A stretch of 11,894 bases of DNA from Christensenella sp. UBA1224 (GCA_002309235.1 DBXA01000121.1:11590-23483), one strand, 5' to 3'; positions 1-7,357 are shown, counted from the first letter of the stretch. The notes: generated by a model from the letters alone, not told the origin. Translations and numbers: made by a program.

Positions 1-866
1 GGACGCTGCAGGGCATGCTGGAGCTGTTCGGCATACCTTATGCATCCTCCGGTGTACTTGGCTGTTCCATCGGCATGGATAAGATAGCTATGAAGACGTA
101 CTTCCGCGGCTGCGGCTTCCCGGTCCTCGAATCGCGGTGGCTCACCCGCGCCGACTGGGCTGCAGACAGGGACAGCGTGCTCAACATGCTGGAAGGCGCT
201 CTTCCCTACCCCATGTTCGTAAAGCCTGCCAATCTCGGTTCGTCCATCGGCATAAACCGCGCGACAGACCGGGCTTCCCTTGCGGATGCCATTGATGTGG
301 CTGCTGCTTACGACAGACGTATCCTTGTCGAAAAAGGCATTCCGAACCGGCTCGAGGTCAACTGCAGCGTATTGGGCTATGCCGGCTATGTACGCGCAAG
401 CGTTCTGGAAATGCCCGAACAGGTAAAAGGCGGACTGCTGGACTTCAATACGAAATACTTAAAAGGTGCAAAAGGCGGCCAGAGTGAAGGCATGACCTCC
501 CTTGCAAGGCAGATACCCGCCCCGATCAGCGAAGAACTGACCAAGACCATACAGGAAATGTCCGTAAAGGTCTTCCGCGAGATGGATCTCAAGGGCTGCG
601 TACGCATCGACTATATGATCGATGAGGATACAGGAGCATTCTATATCTGTGAGATCAATATCATACCCGGATCCCTTGCATTTTATCTGTGGGAGCCTGC
701 CGGCCTTGAATACAAAGCCCTGCTCGATGAGATGATCGTTTATGCTTACCGCGACAGAGCCGAAAAGCAGGCAAGCGTTTTCTCCTACGACAGCCGCATC
801 CTCGAAAAGCAGGCGTCCGGCGCAAAAAGAGGCAAGATGGGAAAGCTTTCCGGCATCCGCAAGTAA
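1..866 (+). CDS. ddl: D-alanine--D-alanine ligase-like ATP-grasp protein (5' partial)
   Basis: ATP-grasp ligase expected to join two D-alanines for peptidoglycan in the cytoplasm. The gene enters from the left edge; the first whole codon is at 3 and the frame is open before the first ATG (15), so the N-terminal domain is missing. Visible family marks are the TLQGMLELFGIPYASSG stretch at the window start, the ATP-binding KPANLGSSIGI motif (about 225-257), the DFNTKY segment (about 441-458) and the metal/substrate region RIDYMIDEDTG...CEINIIPGS (about 604-670). The usual NTLPGFT is here NIIPGS followed by LAFYLWEPAG, a variant typical of a clostridial subfamily (from memory). The C-terminus is a basic tail rich in Lys and Arg. 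No hairpin terminator is seen after the stop; upp follows with its own promoter. An alternative is a related ATP-grasp ligase with another amino-acid substrate. Confidence 0.88.
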   Translation, partial: TLQGMLELFGIPYASSGVLGCSIGMDKIAMKTYFRGCGFPVLESRWLTRADWAADRDSVLNMLEGALPYPMFVKPANLGSSIGINRATDRASLADAIDVAAAYDRRILVEKGIPNRLEVNCSVLGYAGYVRASVLEMPEQVKGGLLDFNTKYLKGAKGGQSEGMTSLARQIPAPISEELTKTIQEMSVKVFREMDLKGCVRIDYMIDEDTGAFYICEINIIPGSLAFYLWEPAGLEYKALLDEMIVYAYRDRAEKQASVFSYDSRILEKQASGAKRGKMGKLSGIRK

Positions 867-895
867 TTTTTCATAGAACTGTACACGAATCTTCA

Positions 896-924
896 TTGCC
901 ATGTATAAGAGCACATGGTATACT
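896..924 (+). promoter_or_regulatory. Sigma-A type promoter of upp
   Basis: TTGCCA (896-901) and TATACT (919-924) are separated by 17 bases; each box has one mismatch to consensus. The start point would be near 931, leaving a short leader before the upp ribosome site. An inverted repeat (899-918) fills the spacer. Confidence 0.75.
899..918. promoter_or_regulatory. Inverted repeat inside the upp promoter, possible operator
   Basis: CCATGT (899-904) and ACATGG (913-918) are perfect 6-base arms around an 8-base centre. They sit exactly between the -35 and -10 boxes, where a bound protein would block RNA polymerase. It lies upstream of the predicted start point, so it is unlikely to act as an RNA hairpin. 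The cognate regulator is unknown. Confidence 0.45.
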
Positions 925-959
925 GTTTTCCGGAAAACGATCGAACGGAGGAGATACAT

Positions 960-1589
960 ATGAGTACACTGCACGTATTGGATCATCCGCTTATCACCCA
1001 CAAGCTGACTATCATGCGCAAGAAAGATACCGGTTCCAAGGATTTCCGCGAGCTCCTCGATGAGATCGCACTGCTCATGGGCTATGAAGTCACCAGAGAC
1101 CTCCCCCTTGAAGAGGTCGAGATCGAAACGCCTATCTGCAGGACCAAGGCAAAGATGCTCGCCGGCAAAAAGCTTGGCATCGTTCCGATACTGCGCGCAG
1201 GCCTCGGCATGGTAGACGCTCTGCGTACTCTCGTCCCCGCCGCCCGAGTAGGCCATATCGGCCTTTACCGTGATCCGGAAACTCTCGAACCCGTAGAATA
1301 CTACTGCAAGCTGCCCAACGACGCACAGGAGCGCCTTATCATCGTGTGCGATCCAATGCTTGCGACCGGCGGCTCTGCGTGTGCTGCGATCGATTTCCTC
1401 AAGCAGCGCGGCTGCACGAATATACGCCTTATGTGCCTTCTCGGCGCTCCCGTCGGCATTGAACGCGTGCAGAAAGAGCATCCGGATGTCGATATCTACA
1501 TCGCCGCTGTCGATGATCACCTGAACGATCACGGCTACATCGTCCCCGGCCTCGGCGATGCCGGAGACCGTATCTTCGGCACAAAATAA
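960..1589 (+). CDS. upp: Uracil phosphoribosyltransferase
   Basis: Converts uracil and PRPP to UMP in pyrimidine salvage; cytoplasmic. The 209-residue length is that of the usual bacterial enzyme. The PRPP loop is CDPMLATGGSA (residues 130-140), preceded by the PILRAGLGM segment (76-84), and the uracil-binding GYIVPGLGDAGDR motif is near the C-terminus (192-204). The start at 960 is chosen because it gives the canonical MSTLHVLDHPLI N-terminus and lies 7 bases after GGAGGAG; an in-frame ATG at 915 lies upstream of the predicted promoter's -10 box and cannot be used from that promoter. The gene is a single transcription unit with a promoter at 896-924 and a hairpin terminator at 1614-1637. Confidence 0.97.
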   Translation: MSTLHVLDHPLITHKLTIMRKKDTGSKDFRELLDEIALLMGYEVTRDLPLEEVEIETPICRTKAKMLAGKKLGIVPILRAGLGMVDALRTLVPAARVGHIGLYRDPETLEPVEYYCKLPNDAQERLIIVCDPMLATGGSACAAIDFLKQRGCTNIRLMCLLGAPVGIERVQKEHPDVDIYIAAVDDHLNDHGYIVPGLGDAGDRIFGTK

Positions 1590-1613
1590 CCTACCATACA
1601 TCAAACCATATCG

Positions 1614-1637
1614 GGCGGGGCTTCGGCTCCGCCTTTT
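1614..1637 (+). terminator. Rho-independent terminator after upp
   Basis: An 8-base-pair stem (1614-1621 with 1626-1633, one G-U pair) carries a TTCG tetraloop and is followed by four Ts. The T-run is short, so read-through into prmA is possible. Confidence 0.75.
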
Positions 1638-1658
1638 GACAATACGGAGGAAAAGCTC

Positions 1659-2618
1659 ATGGATTGGCTCAAGGTCACTGTACTCACAACCACAGAAGGC
1701 TCCGAGGCTGTATCACAGCTTCTCATCGATGCAGGCGCCGCCGGCGGCACCCAAATAGAGGACAGACGTGATTTCGACGAGGAACACCGTCCCGCCGGCA
1801 TGTGGGATATCATGGATGAATCAATCGCTGAGGGCATGCGCGAGGAAGTATGCGTGACAGCCTATTACCCTGCAACGTCATCGGCAGCAGATGTCCTTTC
1901 TCATATCCGGCAAGGCCTGTCATCGCTGAAGGAAGATCTTGAGCCTGTCATGCCAATGGGCAGTCTTGCGATCGAGACAGGCGGTGTAGATGATGAAGAC
2001 TGGGCAGAATACTGGAAAAAAGATTACAAACCTTTCCGCATCGGCAAGCACCTGGTCGTAAAGCCCGGCTGGGAGGATTACGAAGCCCTGAAGGGTGATA
2101 AGGTGCTGGAGATCGATCCCGGCATGGCCTTTGGCACCGGCACGCATGAAACGACATCCCTGTGTATGGAGCTCATTGAAGAGTACTTAAAGCCCGGCGA
2201 CGAGATCATTGATATCGGCACAGGCTCCGGTATACTGGCGATCGCGGCCTGCGAATGCGGCGCCAGCCGAGTCCTCGCGACCGATATCGACCCGCTTGCC
2301 GTCAAAACAGCCGGAGAAAACGCCCGACGTAACGGCTGCACCGATAAGATCGAGGTGCGATGCGGTGATCTCCTGCAGGTAGTAGACCGTCAGGCGGATA
2401 TCGTCATCGCCAACATCATTGCGGATGTCATAGTGACTCTCGCCGCACCCGCCATGGGCTGCATACGCGACGGCGGCCTGTTCATCTGCTCCGGCATCGC
2501 CTGGGAACGAGAGGAAAAAGTGCTTAAAGCGCTTGAAGATGCCGGATACGGGAAGCCGGACATCCGCCGAAAGGGAGAATGGGTCGCCATGGCATCGAGG
2601 AAGGAAAAGCATGCATAG
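1659..2618 (+). CDS. prmA: Ribosomal protein L11 methyltransferase
   Basis: S-adenosylmethionine-dependent enzyme that methylates lysines and the N-terminus of ribosomal protein L11. The 319-residue length fits the family. The family signature GMAFGTGTHETTSLC is at residues 155-169, SAM motif I (IDIGTGSGILAIAA) at 184-197, the acidic residue contacting the SAM ribose in ATDIDPLAV (207-215), and the catalytic-region motif NIIADVI at 252-258. The N-terminal 100 residues are the L11-recognition domain, more acidic than the rest. CGGAGG ends 8 bases before the ATG. The stop overlaps the start of rsmE, so the two are almost surely cotranscribed. No clear promoter is seen in the 69-base gap; transcription may be read-through from upp. 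Confidence 0.95.
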   Translation: MDWLKVTVLTTTEGSEAVSQLLIDAGAAGGTQIEDRRDFDEEHRPAGMWDIMDESIAEGMREEVCVTAYYPATSSAADVLSHIRQGLSSLKEDLEPVMPMGSLAIETGGVDDEDWAEYWKKDYKPFRIGKHLVVKPGWEDYEALKGDKVLEIDPGMAFGTGTHETTSLCMELIEEYLKPGDEIIDIGTGSGILAIAACECGASRVLATDIDPLAVKTAGENARRNGCTDKIEVRCGDLLQVVDRQADIVIANIIADVIVTLAAPAMGCIRDGGLFICSGIAWEREEKVLKALEDAGYGKPDIRRKGEWVAMASRKEKHA

Positions 2619-3348
2619 CTTCTTTATAAAGCCCAGGGCCGTCTCAGGAGATACCGTACTCCTTGATATCGATGAATCCCGTCACGCTTCCAAGGTGCTC
2701 AGGCTCATCCCAGGCGATACCGTTCGCCTGATCGACGGGCAGGGACACGCCTTCGAGGGCAGCATCCTGAGCTGTTCTCCCGGTGAGACAAGGGTATCCA
2801 TCGGAGAAAGCCTTCCCTCTCACGAATCGCCCGTCAGGGTGACGGTATACGAAGGATATCCCAAGGCCGACAAACTGGAATTCATCGCCCAGAAACTGAC
2901 GGAAACCGGCGTTTCTGCGCTTATACCTCTCGTCATGCGCTACAGCGTCGCTAAGCCGAAGACAGGTCATGAGGAAAGGCTGGAGCGTATCTCGAAAGAA
3001 GCCGTCAAGCAGTGCGGCCGCAGCTCTTTCCTCTGGATCCATTCCCCCATCCCCTTCGATAAAGCCCTGCCGCTCATGAAGGAGCATGACCTTATGCTCA
3101 TGCCCTGGGAAAACGCGCACGAGACGACGATCCTCACAGCGCTTCGGGAGCATCCGCATGCCCGCGATGTCGGCATCCTGATAGGTCCGGAGGGCGGCAT
3201 CTCCCCTGAGGAAGCTGAAGCGGCAGCAAACGCTGGCGCTGTTCCGGTAACGCTCGGAGACCGCATCCTCCGTACGGAGACAGCTTGCGTTGCCTGTGCG
3301 GTATTGACTCTGACTTTTTTGGAGGAACAGGCCGAAAAATCAAATTAA
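2611..3348 (+). CDS. rsmE: 16S rRNA (uracil(1498)-N(3))-methyltransferase
   Basis: SPOUT-class methyltransferase that makes m3U1498 in 16S rRNA. At 245 residues it has the family's usual size. An N-terminal PUA-like RNA-binding part (MHSFFI...DESRHASKVLR, residues 1-70) is followed by the knotted SAM-binding domain with LIGPEGGISPEE (190-201) and LGDRILRTETA (215-225), both hallmark motifs. The start at 2611 gives the standard MHSFFI N-terminus, overlaps the end of prmA by 8 bases, and has GAGGAAGGA just upstream; a longer in-frame reading from 2533 would lie inside prmA and is rejected. In many Firmicutes prmA-rsmE follow dnaK-dnaJ; here a dnaK-type gene follows instead. Confidence 0.95.
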   Translation: MHSFFIKPRAVSGDTVLLDIDESRHASKVLRLIPGDTVRLIDGQGHAFEGSILSCSPGETRVSIGESLPSHESPVRVTVYEGYPKADKLEFIAQKLTETGVSALIPLVMRYSVAKPKTGHEERLERISKEAVKQCGRSSFLWIHSPIPFDKALPLMKEHDLMLMPWENAHETTILTALREHPHARDVGILIGPEGGISPEEAEAAANAGAVPVTLGDRILRTETACVACAVLTLTFLEEQAEKSN

Positions 3349-3359
3349 TGCCATTTTTT

Positions 3360-3389
3360 TTGTACAGGCAGTTCATATAGTCATATTAT
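3360..3389 (+). promoter_or_regulatory. Probable promoter of the Hsp70 gene
   Basis: TTGTAC (3360-3365) and TATTAT (3384-3389) lie 18 bases apart; an alternative -10, TATACT, is at 3387-3392. The -35 is weak. No CIRCE repeat (TTAGCACTC...GAGTGCTAA) is present, so HrcA control is not indicated. An 8-T run (3354-3361) sits just before it, without a convincing GC stem. Confidence 0.45.
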
Positions 3390-3422
3390 ACTTGTTGCAT
3401 CAATATCATCCGGAGGGATACT

Positions 3423-5153
3423 ATGTCCAGGCTTATCGGCATCGATCTGGGGACCACCAATTCCTGCGTCGCGGTAATGGAGGGGAGCGAGCCCGTCATC
3501 ATACCCAATGAGACAGGCGGACGCACCACACCCTCTGTCGTGGCGTTCACAAAGGATGGCCAGCGTCTGGTAGGTCAGGCCGCCAAAAGGCAGGCCGTGA
3601 CGAATCCCGACCGAACGATCTCCTCCATCAAGCGCGAGATGGGCAGCGATTACCGCATCAACATAGACGGCAAGCGCTATTCCCCTCAGGAGATATCCGC
3701 TATGATCCTCCAAAAGCTCAAGGAGGACGCGGAAAACTACCTGGGAGAGCCGGTCACGGATGCCGTTATCACCGTCCCTGCTTACTTTACGGATTCTCAA
3801 CGGCAGGCTACTAAGGACGCAGGCACCATTGCCGGGCTCAACGTTCAACGCATCATCAACGAGCCTACCGCCGCTGCCCTCGCCTACGGCGTCGATAAGG
3901 AGCAGTCTCAGAAAGTGATGGTATACGATCTGGGCGGCGGTACCTTCGATGTGAGCATACTCGAAATATCCAACGGCGTCATAGAGGTGCTCGCAACCGC
4001 CGGCAACAACCGCCTTGGGGGCGATGATTTTGATACTGCTTTGACCGAATACCTGGCAGGAGAATTCCGCCGGGATACCGGTCTCGATATCCACAGGGAC
4101 AATGCCGCCTATTACCGCCTGCGTGAGGCCGCAGAAAAGGCCAAGGTGGAATTAAGCGGCATGCTCGAGACGCAGGTCAACCTTCCCTTCCTCATGTCCG
4201 ATAAGAAGGGTCCCCGCCACCTGGAAGCCACTGTCACCCGCGCCAAATTCGAACAGCTTACCGCCCATCTCGTAGAAGCCACCATGGGCCCCGTGCGGCA
4301 GGCTCTCGCCGATGCAAACCTGCAGCCTTCCGGCATTGCCAAGACACTGCTGGTAGGCGGTTCCAGCCGTATCCCTGCGGTACAGAACACGATCCGCAAA
4401 TTCATGGGCAAGGAACCCTTCAAGGGGATCAATCCGGATGAATGCGTGGCTATGGGGGCATCCCTTCAGGCAGGCGTTCTCGCCGGCACTGTAACGGGCC
4501 TCCTGCTTATCGACGTAACTCCCCTTTCTCTGGGCATTGAGACAGTCGGCGGCGTGTTTTCCAAGATCATAGACCGGAATACCACACTTCCCATCAAGCG
4601 CAGCGAAATTTATACCACCGCTGCCAATTTTCAAACCTCCGTCGAGGTCAAGGTGTTCCAGGGAGAAAGATACATGACCAGCGGTAACCGCCTGCTGGGC
4701 AATTTCCGCCTGAACGGCATACGCCCTGCCCTTCGCGGCGTACCCCAGATAGAGGTCACGTTCGAGATCGATACCAACGGCATCGTTCACGTATCAGCCA
4801 GAGATCTCGCTACCGGCCGCCAGCAGGAGATCACCATAACCGCCTCCTCCAATCTCTCTCAGGCGGAGATCGACCGCGCAATCCGCGATGCGCAGCAGTA
4901 TTCGGAAGAGGACAAGCGCCGCAGAGCGGAAGCAGATGCCCAGCACGAGGTGGATTCCCTCATCTACCGCGCCGCCGCCGTTTCGAAAAAATGCACGAGG
5001 GAAGATAGAAAGAGGCTCGATGAAGCCTGTTCTCAGCTCAAAAAAGCCGTAAAGAGCAAGGATACGAGCCGGATCATCGCCGAGGAGGAAGAACTCAGGC
5101 GCATGCTGGATACGCTTGACCCCGCCGGCAATTCCGGTCAGGGTACTTTCTGA
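3423..5153 (+). CDS. dnaK: DnaK-type Hsp70 chaperone, short and solitary
   Basis: ATP-driven cytoplasmic chaperone. All three Hsp70 signatures are present: IDLGTTNS (residues 7-14), DLGGGTFDVSIL (169-180) and LLVGGSSRIPAVQ (309-321). The interdomain linker is LLLIDVTPLSLGIET (360-374), then the substrate-binding beta domain, ending near 475, and a shortened helical lid (about 478-566). The nucleotide-binding domain lacks the insert seen in Gram-negative DnaK, as in other Firmicutes. At 576 residues it is about 35-60 shorter than a typical DnaK; the loss is in the lid and the disordered tail, and the beta domain departs from consensus (YTTAANFQTSVEV instead of the usual STAADNQTAVDI type). There is no grpE, dnaJ or hrcA next to it and no CIRCE element. 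It is likely a second Hsp70 paralog beside a standard DnaK elsewhere, though it could be the only copy. CGGAGGG lies about 6 bases before the ATG. Confidence 0.9.
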   Translation: MSRLIGIDLGTTNSCVAVMEGSEPVIIPNETGGRTTPSVVAFTKDGQRLVGQAAKRQAVTNPDRTISSIKREMGSDYRINIDGKRYSPQEISAMILQKLKEDAENYLGEPVTDAVITVPAYFTDSQRQATKDAGTIAGLNVQRIINEPTAAALAYGVDKEQSQKVMVYDLGGGTFDVSILEISNGVIEVLATAGNNRLGGDDFDTALTEYLAGEFRRDTGLDIHRDNAAYYRLREAAEKAKVELSGMLETQVNLPFLMSDKKGPRHLEATVTRAKFEQLTAHLVEATMGPVRQALADANLQPSGIAKTLLVGGSSRIPAVQNTIRKFMGKEPFKGINPDECVAMGASLQAGVLAGTVTGLLLIDVTPLSLGIETVGGVFSKIIDRNTTLPIKRSEIYTTAANFQTSVEVKVFQGERYMTSGNRLLGNFRLNGIRPALRGVPQIEVTFEIDTNGIVHVSARDLATGRQQEITITASSNLSQAEIDRAIRDAQQYSEEDKRRRAEADAQHEVDSLIYRAAAVSKKCTREDRKRLDEACSQLKKAVKSKDTSRIIAEEEELRRMLDTLDPAGNSGQGTF

Positions 5154-5239
5154 AAAAACAGACGCGGCGTTCACGAGGTGATCGTTCATAAGAGGCTCAA
5201 GAAAGCATCACCACGCACCTGTCTGAGAAGCTCGATAAA

Positions 5240-5283
5240 AATGCCGGACTTCTGTATCAACAGCGGTCCGGCATTACTGTTTT
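5240..5283. terminator. Bidirectional hairpin terminator between dnaK and the minus-strand genes
   Basis: A perfect 10-base stem (AATGCCGGAC 5240-5249 with GTCCGGCATT 5266-5275) encloses a small inner stem (CTGT/ACAG). On the plus strand it is followed by TTTT at 5280-5283; on the minus strand the stem runs into a stretch of five Ts (5241-5237). It can end dnaK transcripts and those of the gene at 5325-5711. Confidence 0.75.
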
Positions 5284-5324
5284 GCGGGTATATTACCGGC
5301 TGATACACATCTATGCGCGGCATA

Positions 5325-5711
5325 TTATGTGTTATCTGCCATCTCCTTGTTCATTTTTACCCTGATGCGTTCAACAGGGAAAACATCCGCTATCTCCTGT
5401 ACGAGAAACTGCTTTTCATCCAATCCGGTTTTTCCTGTTATCTTCAGGTATTCTTCGACAACCTTACGATCAATAACTATCCGGCCTTTTCCTGCCCGGT
5501 GTCTGTCAGAGCCGTCCTTTTTTACCCCGGAGATCCAGTACTCTTCGCCAGACTCTATGTCATGATAGTTTCCACTGATTCCGTTATGCTTCTGAAAAGC
5601 ATGGTTGTTGAAGTACAAGGTCCTGCCGGATTTAGATATCATAACATGTCCGATCCAGGCAGGCCCATCATCATGATATCCCGTTTTAAGTTCTATGTAC
5701 TTTATTTCCAT
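5325..5711 (-). CDS. Small conserved hypothetical protein (family often mislabelled DXP synthase)
   Basis: A 128-residue soluble protein of unknown function. It begins MEIKYIELKTGYHDDGPAWI and contains SKSGRTLYFNNHAF (about 26-39) and SGEEYWISGVKKDGSDRH (about 52-69), which I recognise as a widespread small family that databases sometimes carry under the name 1-deoxy-D-xylulose-5-phosphate synthase. It has no thiamine-diphosphate fold and is far too short for that enzyme, so the name should not be used. No signal peptide or membrane segment is visible. The ATG at 5711 matches the family N-terminus; the nearest purine-rich site (GGGAG) is 12 bases upstream, so initiation may be weak. The frame stays open upstream but that extension looks non-native. 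It lies 167 bases after the alcohol dehydrogenase on the same strand, with a strong terminator between, and no clear promoter of its own was found. Confidence 0.72.
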   Translation of the reverse strand: MEIKYIELKTGYHDDGPAWIGHVMISKSGRTLYFNNHAFQKHNGISGNYHDIESGEEYWISGVKKDGSDRHRAGKGRIVIDRKVVEEYLKITGKTGLDEKQFLVQEIADVFPVERIRVKMNKEMADNT

Positions 5712-5795
5712 AAACAGCACACACTCCCGAATGAAATGATATCCGATGACAGTGAGATCCCGGCTCAGCATGCCTCCCATCGGCAGACATGATAA

Positions 5796-5831
5796 GCTAT
5801 AAAGCCCTCGGTTTTGCAAGGGCTCTATAGC
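5796..5831 (-). terminator. Terminator after the alcohol dehydrogenase gene
   Basis: A 15-base-pair stem (5796-5810 with 5817-5831, two G-U pairs) has a 6-base loop. Read on the minus strand the GC core is followed by TTTAT inside the lower stem, giving a modest U-tract. It begins 48 bases after the stop of the dehydrogenase. Confidence 0.7.
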
Positions 5832-5878
5832 GAAACCTAACTGCCCGGCCATATCAGAAGGGCTTCTGCCCTTTACCG

Positions 5879-7024
5879 TTACATCAGCTTCCTGAACATG
5901 GCTTCGAAATCTTCCAGCGTCGCGGGACGCGGGTTGCCGGGTGCGCAGGCATCGGCAGCGGCGGATTCGCACAGGAAGGGCAGATCCTCTTCCTTCAGCT
6001 TTTCCAGCTTAGTGGGTATGCCCACATCCACGGAGAGCTGTCTTACGGCATCGATGGCAGCCTTGCGGTACGCAGTCTGGTCCATGCCCTTGGTATCCAC
6101 ACCGAAAGCCTCTGCGATCTCCTTAAACTTTTCTCCCGTGTATTCCTGGTTGAACTCCATAACGATAGGCAGCATCATAGCGCAGGCCACGCCATGGGGC
6201 GTATCATAGACAGCGCCCAAGGTATGCGCCATGGAATGAGCGATGCCCAGACCTACGTTGGAATAAGCCATAGCCGTTACATACTGGGCAAGAGCCATCC
6301 CTTCCCTGCCGTCCGGATCATTCTGTACTGCCTTGCGCAGGTTTTTCGCGATCAGCTTGATCGCCTCCAGATCCAGACAATCGGCAAGAGCCCAGGCTGC
6401 CTTGGTGGTATAGCCTTCAATAGCATGGGTCAGCGCATCCATACCGGTGGAAGCGGTAAGGCCCTTGGGCATGGAAGCCATCATATCGGGATCGACCACT
6501 GCCACATCCGGTATATCGTTGGGATCCACGCATACGAACTTGCGCTTTTTTTCCACATCCGTAATGACATAGTTGATAGTGGATTCCGCGCCGGTGCCGC
6601 CGGTGGTAGGAACGGCTATAGTGAATACCGTGCGGTTTTTGGTCGGTGCTACGCCCTCAAGAGACCGTACATCGTAGTATTCCGGGTTGTTCACGATGAT
6701 GCCGATACCCTTGCCCGTATCCATAGAGGAACCGCCGCCTATTGTGATCATGAAATCGGCGCCGGAAGCACGGTATGCATCCACGCCCTGCTGCACATTT
6801 TCAATGGTCGGATTAGGCTTGATGTTGGAATATACTTCAAAAGCGATGCCGTTCTTCTGTAAAAGATCCGTCACCTTTGCCGTCACGCCGAATTTCACCA
6901 GGTCCGGATCGGATGCCACAAAAGCCTTTTTAAAGCCCTTGGAAGCGATGATGCCCGGGATCTCATTGATCGCGCCATGGCCGTGGAAGGACATGCCGTT
7001 CAGAACAAAACGATTGACTGCCAT
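5879..7024 (-). CDS. fucO: FucO-like iron-containing alcohol dehydrogenase (lactaldehyde reductase type)
   Basis: Group III Fe-dependent dehydrogenase; the best-matching family member is lactaldehyde reductase/1,2-propanediol oxidoreductase FucO, which reduces lactaldehyde with NADH. The 381-residue length matches FucO nearly residue for residue. Visible are the nucleotide motif GGGSSMD (96-102), Asp39, which in FucO selects NADH over NADPH, the PTTGGTGAE segment (139-147), INYVITD (150-156), and the four metal ligands at the same numbers as in E. coli FucO: D196, H200, H263 and H277. Start: ATG at 7024, with GGAGG 7 bases upstream. It has its own promoter and terminator. No fucose or rhamnose catabolic genes or microcompartment genes are in the window, so the physiological substrate is open; a general alcohol/aldehyde fermentation role is possible. 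Confidence 0.9.
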   Translation of the reverse strand: MAVNRFVLNGMSFHGHGAINEIPGIIASKGFKKAFVASDPDLVKFGVTAKVTDLLQKNGIAFEVYSNIKPNPTIENVQQGVDAYRASGADFMITIGGGSSMDTGKGIGIIVNNPEYYDVRSLEGVAPTKNRTVFTIAVPTTGGTGAESTINYVITDVEKKRKFVCVDPNDIPDVAVVDPDMMASMPKGLTASTGMDALTHAIEGYTTKAAWALADCLDLEAIKLIAKNLRKAVQNDPDGREGMALAQYVTAMAYSNVGLGIAHSMAHTLGAVYDTPHGVACAMMLPIVMEFNQEYTGEKFKEIAEAFGVDTKGMDQTAYRKAAIDAVRQLSVDVGIPTKLEKLKEEDLPFLCESAAADACAPGNPRPATLEDFEAMFRKLM

Positions 7025-7062
7025 AGTAAACCCTCCGTTTTCTGTGATTGGTTTCCTTATAT

Positions 7063-7091
7063 ACTATACCACAGATCGGGCAGGAATTAAA
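7063..7091 (-). promoter_or_regulatory. Extended -10 promoter of the alcohol dehydrogenase
   Basis: Read on the minus strand, TGG directly precedes TATAGT (-10 at 7068-7063), giving an extended -10 element. The -35 at the 17-base distance (TTTAAT, 7091-7086) is poor. The predicted start is about 30 bases before the ATG. Confidence 0.6.
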
Positions 7092-7111
7092 CACCTTTAT
7101 TGCCCGCCTCA

Positions 7112-7124
7112 GTCAAAAATTGAC
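7112..7124. promoter_or_regulatory. GTCAA-N3-TTGAC inverted repeat upstream of the alcohol dehydrogenase promoter
   Basis: Arms GTCAA (7112-7116) and TTGAC (7120-7124) flank AAA. They sit about 20 bases upstream of the dehydrogenase -35. The same arms recur at 7298-7311 on the XRE gene promoter, so one regulator may bind both. The rest of the gap to 7297 shows no gene and no further structure I can support. Confidence 0.35.
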
Positions 7125-7297
7125 AACACACAAGTCCCCCGGAATGCAATATTAGCGGATATATAACAGCTTCATATCAACGTAGAATATCGATTTATGC
7201 GCCACTGCTGAGATTTGGGAGCTGTACAGGCTGTTGATTCAAGTTATGAAAATCCAGTCTTCCACCAAATGTCACAATGTCACCATAAATTCTTCAC

Positions 7298-7311
7298 GTC
7301 AATATATTGAC
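7298..7311. promoter_or_regulatory. Perfect 14-base palindrome over the XRE promoter -35, possible operator
   Basis: GTCAATATATTGAC is fully self-complementary and its right half contains most of the TTGACA -35 box. Two further GTCAC copies (7271-7275 and 7279-7283) lie just upstream. The likely ligand is the HTH protein encoded 47 bases downstream, as autoregulation is common for such genes. Confidence 0.5.
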
Positions 7312-7335
7312 ATATGCAAAGTTCAGTGATATTCT
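7307..7335 (+). promoter_or_regulatory. Promoter of the XRE-HEPN operon
   Basis: Consensus TTGACA (7307-7312), a 17-base spacer and TATTCT (7330-7335) preceded by TGA, an extended -10. The start point would be near 7342, only about 16 bases from the start codon; the ribosome site GGAGG is at 7343-7347. Confidence 0.7.
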
Positions 7336-7357
7336 ATTGTCGGGAGGTGCAAGGAAT

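Noticed and set aside
459..1604. Long minus-strand reading frame opposite ddl and upp
   Set aside because: It is antisense to two clear enzymes, resembles no family and has no ribosome site; frame shadow.
1636..1641. Perfect TTGACA just after the upp terminator, as a -35 box for prmA
   Set aside because: At 16-18 bases downstream lies the prmA start codon region with no -10 like sequence.
3330..3361. AT-rich hairpin with an 8-T run after rsmE as terminator
   Set aside because: Only A-T pairs or a 3-base GC stem with a large loop can form; too weak to call, although the T-run is real.
3349..3422. CIRCE element before dnaK
   Set aside because: No TTAGCACTC or GAGTGCTAA half-site is present in the gap.
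5313..5792. Plus-strand frame over the small hypothetical gene
   Set aside because: The minus-strand product matches a known conserved family, so this is the shadow.
7141..7260. Small gene or ncRNA in the gap between the alcohol dehydrogenase and XRE genes
   Set aside because: Only very short open frames without ribosome sites and no strong hairpin or promoter-terminator pair were seen.
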